DNA of 64,000 nt from Muribaculaceae bacterium Isolate-036 (Harlan) (GTDB lineage: Bacteria > Bacteroidota > Bacteroidia > Bacteroidales > Muribaculaceae): NCBI GenBank assembly GCA_003833075.1, contig RIAY01000009.1, forward strand, positions 62,001-126,000. Direction: 5' to 3'. Each line of letters starts with the position of its first letter. Position 1 is the stretch's first letter. The position numbers and the translations under genes were made by a program. The notes under the pieces were generated by a model. That model was not told the origin of the DNA. It ran no database searches and worked only from the letters and a program-made list of their open reading frames with translations. Below, one piece after another: positions 62,050 through 64,000 of this stretch.

Positions 62050-63624
62050 ATGGCAGGTGGTAACAATGTAGCGAGAATGTCGCCGAGACAGAGGATGATA
62101 AACCTGATGTATATAGTCCTCACAGCAATGCTTGCTCTGAACGTGTCGAGCGATGTGCTCAACGGATTCAGTCAGGTTCAGGACGGCATTCAGGGCACTA
62201 ACCTGAATATAACAGCTCGCAACGGGGTGCAGTTCGCGCATCTCGAGAACCTGTATGAACAGAATCCCGAAAAAGCCGGAAGATGGTATCAGCAAGGTGT
62301 CGAGCTGCATAAAAGATCAGACAAGTTGTATGCATTGATCGAGGATCTCAAGACCTCGATTGCAAAAGCGGCGGATGGAGCTGACGGGAAATATAGCGAT
62401 ATTGTAAATAACGATGATCTTGAGGCATCGGCTGTGACAATGCTCAATCCGGCAACAAACAAGGGTCTGGCATTGCGCCGGAATCTTGATGAATACAGAA
62501 AATATGTGGTGACCATGATTCCTGATGCCGAAAAGCGCAAAGCCGTGGAGAATATGCTCTCTACAAAGGTTTCGGCGCGTAGCGGTGATGTTGGTTCTCA
62601 GTCCTGGGAGCAGAAGATGTTTGAGAATATGCCGGCAGTAGCAGCTGTCACATTGCTGACAAAAGTGCAGAATGATATACGGCAGGCGGAGTCTGAAGCA
62701 TTGTCTGGTCTTATAGCAGCTGTGGACATGGGAGACGTGAGGGTGAACGAGCTGAATGCATATGTCATCCCGGTGTCTAATATGATTATGAGGGGTGGCA
62801 AATATTCCGCAGATATCGTGCTTGCGGCTATAGACACCACACAGCGTCCTGAAATATTCATCAACGGCTCGAAACTCGACAATGCCAAGGGTCACTATGA
62901 ATTTGTTGCAGGAAGTGTCGGAACGCATGATTTCTCGGGATATATAGAAGTGCCCAGAGCCGACGGCACCACTGACAGACGTCCGTTCAAGTCTTCATAT
63001 ACCGTGATGGAACCAATGGCGACAATCTCTCCTACGATGATGAATGTGCTTTATGCCGGAATTGCGAACCCTATCAGTATATCAGTGCCGGGGGTGCCTA
63101 TGACGGCAGTGCAGGCTACAATGTCAAACGGCACATTGACAAGAAACGGAGACCATTGGGTGGCACATCCCGGTAAAGTGGGAAGCGAATCCGTAATTTC
63201 TGTGTCGGCAAATATCGACGGGCATTCACAGACGGTAGGTTCCATGACATTCAGAGTGCGTAAACTTCCTGACCCATCGCCATACCTTGCCATAAAAGAC
63301 GGCAATGGCAACACTGTCCATTACAAGGGATCGCCCAAGCGTATCTCGAAAGGCGCGCTTATGGCATCTGAAGGTATAGGGGCTGCAATAGATGACGATA
63401 TTCTGAATGTTACATATTCAGTGGTGTCTTTCTCAACTGTTTTTTATGATCAGATGGGAAATGCGATTCCCGAACTTTCCGACGGATCAAGGTTTTCTTC
63501 GCGACAGAAAGAGCAATTCCGCAGACTTAAACCTGGCAAGACATTCTTTATAACGGATGTCAAGGCGAAAGGACCCGACGGAATCACACGCGACATTTCA
63601 CCGATGCAGGTGGCGTTAAACTAA
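62050..63624 (+). CDS. gldM: GldM/PorM motor and stator protein of T9SS
   Basis: A 524-aa protein with one N-terminal transmembrane helix (MINLMYIVLTAMLALNVSSD) followed by the four periplasmic domains typical of GldM (N-terminal helical domain, then three Ig-like domains ending ITDVKAKGPDGITRDISPMQ). With GldL it forms the rotary motor that energises type IX secretion and, in gliding species, motility. It follows gldL by 24 bases. Confidence 0.93.
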   Translation: MAGGNNVARMSPRQRMINLMYIVLTAMLALNVSSDVLNGFSQVQDGIQGTNLNITARNGVQFAHLENLYEQNPEKAGRWYQQGVELHKRSDKLYALIEDLKTSIAKAADGADGKYSDIVNNDDLEASAVTMLNPATNKGLALRRNLDEYRKYVVTMIPDAEKRKAVENMLSTKVSARSGDVGSQSWEQKMFENMPAVAAVTLLTKVQNDIRQAESEALSGLIAAVDMGDVRVNELNAYVIPVSNMIMRGGKYSADIVLAAIDTTQRPEIFINGSKLDNAKGHYEFVAGSVGTHDFSGYIEVPRADGTTDRRPFKSSYTVMEPMATISPTMMNVLYAGIANPISISVPGVPMTAVQATMSNGTLTRNGDHWVAHPGKVGSESVISVSANIDGHSQTVGSMTFRVRKLPDPSPYLAIKDGNGNTVHYKGSPKRISKGALMASEGIGAAIDDDILNVTYSVVSFSTVFYDQMGNAIPELSDGSRFSSRQKEQFRRLKPGKTFFITDVKAKGPDGITRDISPMQVALN

Positions 63625-63655
63625 CAGGATATTTCTTTAGAAGAATAAGATAAAG

Positions 63656-64000
63656 ATGAAAATATACAGAAAAATATTCCTCTTGCTTTTTGCGGGAGCC
63701 GTGTCTTTGGGCGCGGCGGCGCAGGTCGAGACCGGCGGAGTGGTTCGCAAACGGTCGGGGCGTGATAAGAAAAAGACTGAAAAGACAGTCGGTGTCACCG
63801 ACCGCATGCAATCTTTTTATGAAAAAAAGAATACACATGATGCCGACCTTTCGTACATGAGGGAGATTTATCGTGATCTTGACCTGACTAAAGCGGAGAA
63901 TACCCCTCTGTATTATCCGGAAGATGTGATCGACGGTCGTGAGAATCTGTTGCGCGTTATCCTTGGTGCAGTTATTGACGGACGCATCCCGGCTTATGAA
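63656..64000 (+). CDS. gldN: GldN/PorN T9SS component (partial, 3' end outside window)
   Basis: The ATG at 63656 opens a frame of 115 codons to the window edge. It encodes a signal peptide (IFLLLFAGAVSLGAAAQ), a basic linker and the GldN-type ADLSYMREIYRDLDL and NTPLYYPEDVIDGREN segments. GldN partners GldK in the large ring. It completes the conserved gldKLMN order. Confidence 0.9.
   Translation, partial: MKIYRKIFLLLFAGAVSLGAAAQVETGGVVRKRSGRDKKKTEKTVGVTDRMQSFYEKKNTHDADLSYMREIYRDLDLTKAENTPLYYPEDVIDGRENLLRVILGAVIDGRIPAYE

Noticed and set aside
1..64000. CRISPR array or rRNA operon
   Set aside because: No regularly spaced repeats or rRNA sequence seen; the repeats found are Rhs-internal, IS ends or short operators.

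Overview
The window is a piece of a Bacteroidales chromosome. Promoters follow the Bacteroidetes pattern (TTTG, 20 bp, TAnnTTTG), the conjugation genes are of the CTnDOT/Bacteroides type, and the right end carries a type IX secretion (T9SS) core operon. A T9SS-bearing gut family such as Muribaculaceae fits, but that is inference.

Bases 1 to about 49.3 kb belong to an integrative conjugative element (ICE) whose left end lies outside the window. Leftmost is the minus-strand tra operon, traA (7.3 kb) to a truncated traJ (base 1), with a 43-aa membrane gene too short for ordinary gene calling. An intergenic region with a candidate oriT follows, then mobA-mobB-mobC on the plus strand. Next come regulators (RteC-like protein, 52-aa ORF, an NtrC-type protein lacking both the phospho-acceptor Asp and the GAFTGA loop). 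Cargo 1 is TetR, a stand-alone ketoacyl-ACP synthase III-like enzyme and a second TetR with a long folded leader. Cargo 2 is a polymorphic-toxin operon read right to left from 34.8 to 19.9 kb: a T9SS-sorted surface protein, a 3103-aa SpvB/Rhs protein, an immunity protein, an orphan Rhs tip with a JAB-type toxin domain and a second immunity lipoprotein. An IS256-family element (18294-19842, 8-bp target duplication) and an IS4-type element (34971-36191, 9-bp duplication) bracket this operon.

The right part of the ICE holds a 2030-aa methylase/MutS-I/helicase fusion with a DUF1896 partner (minus strand). A plus-strand run follows: HTH protein, DUF4099/DUF3945 protein, a topoisomerase III-like protein without its catalytic Tyr, and two small HTH excisionase-like proteins. 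Last is a tyrosine recombinase pointing left from a tRNA with anticodon CAU. A 37-bp box sits at the same distance (43 nt) from a CTTTGCA motif upstream of both the tra operon and the helicase operon, suggesting co-regulation.

The chromosome resumes by 49.7 kb: tRNA, ROK kinase, pyrE, an SRPBCC protein, a Rieske-like lipoprotein, a LysE-type exporter fused to a second domain, a DUF3298 lipoprotein, a TPM/zinc-ribbon protein and a dNTPase, then porT, porP/sprF, gldK, gldL, gldM and a gldN cut by the window edge. No rRNA or CRISPR array is seen, and no antibiotic-resistance gene was recognised.
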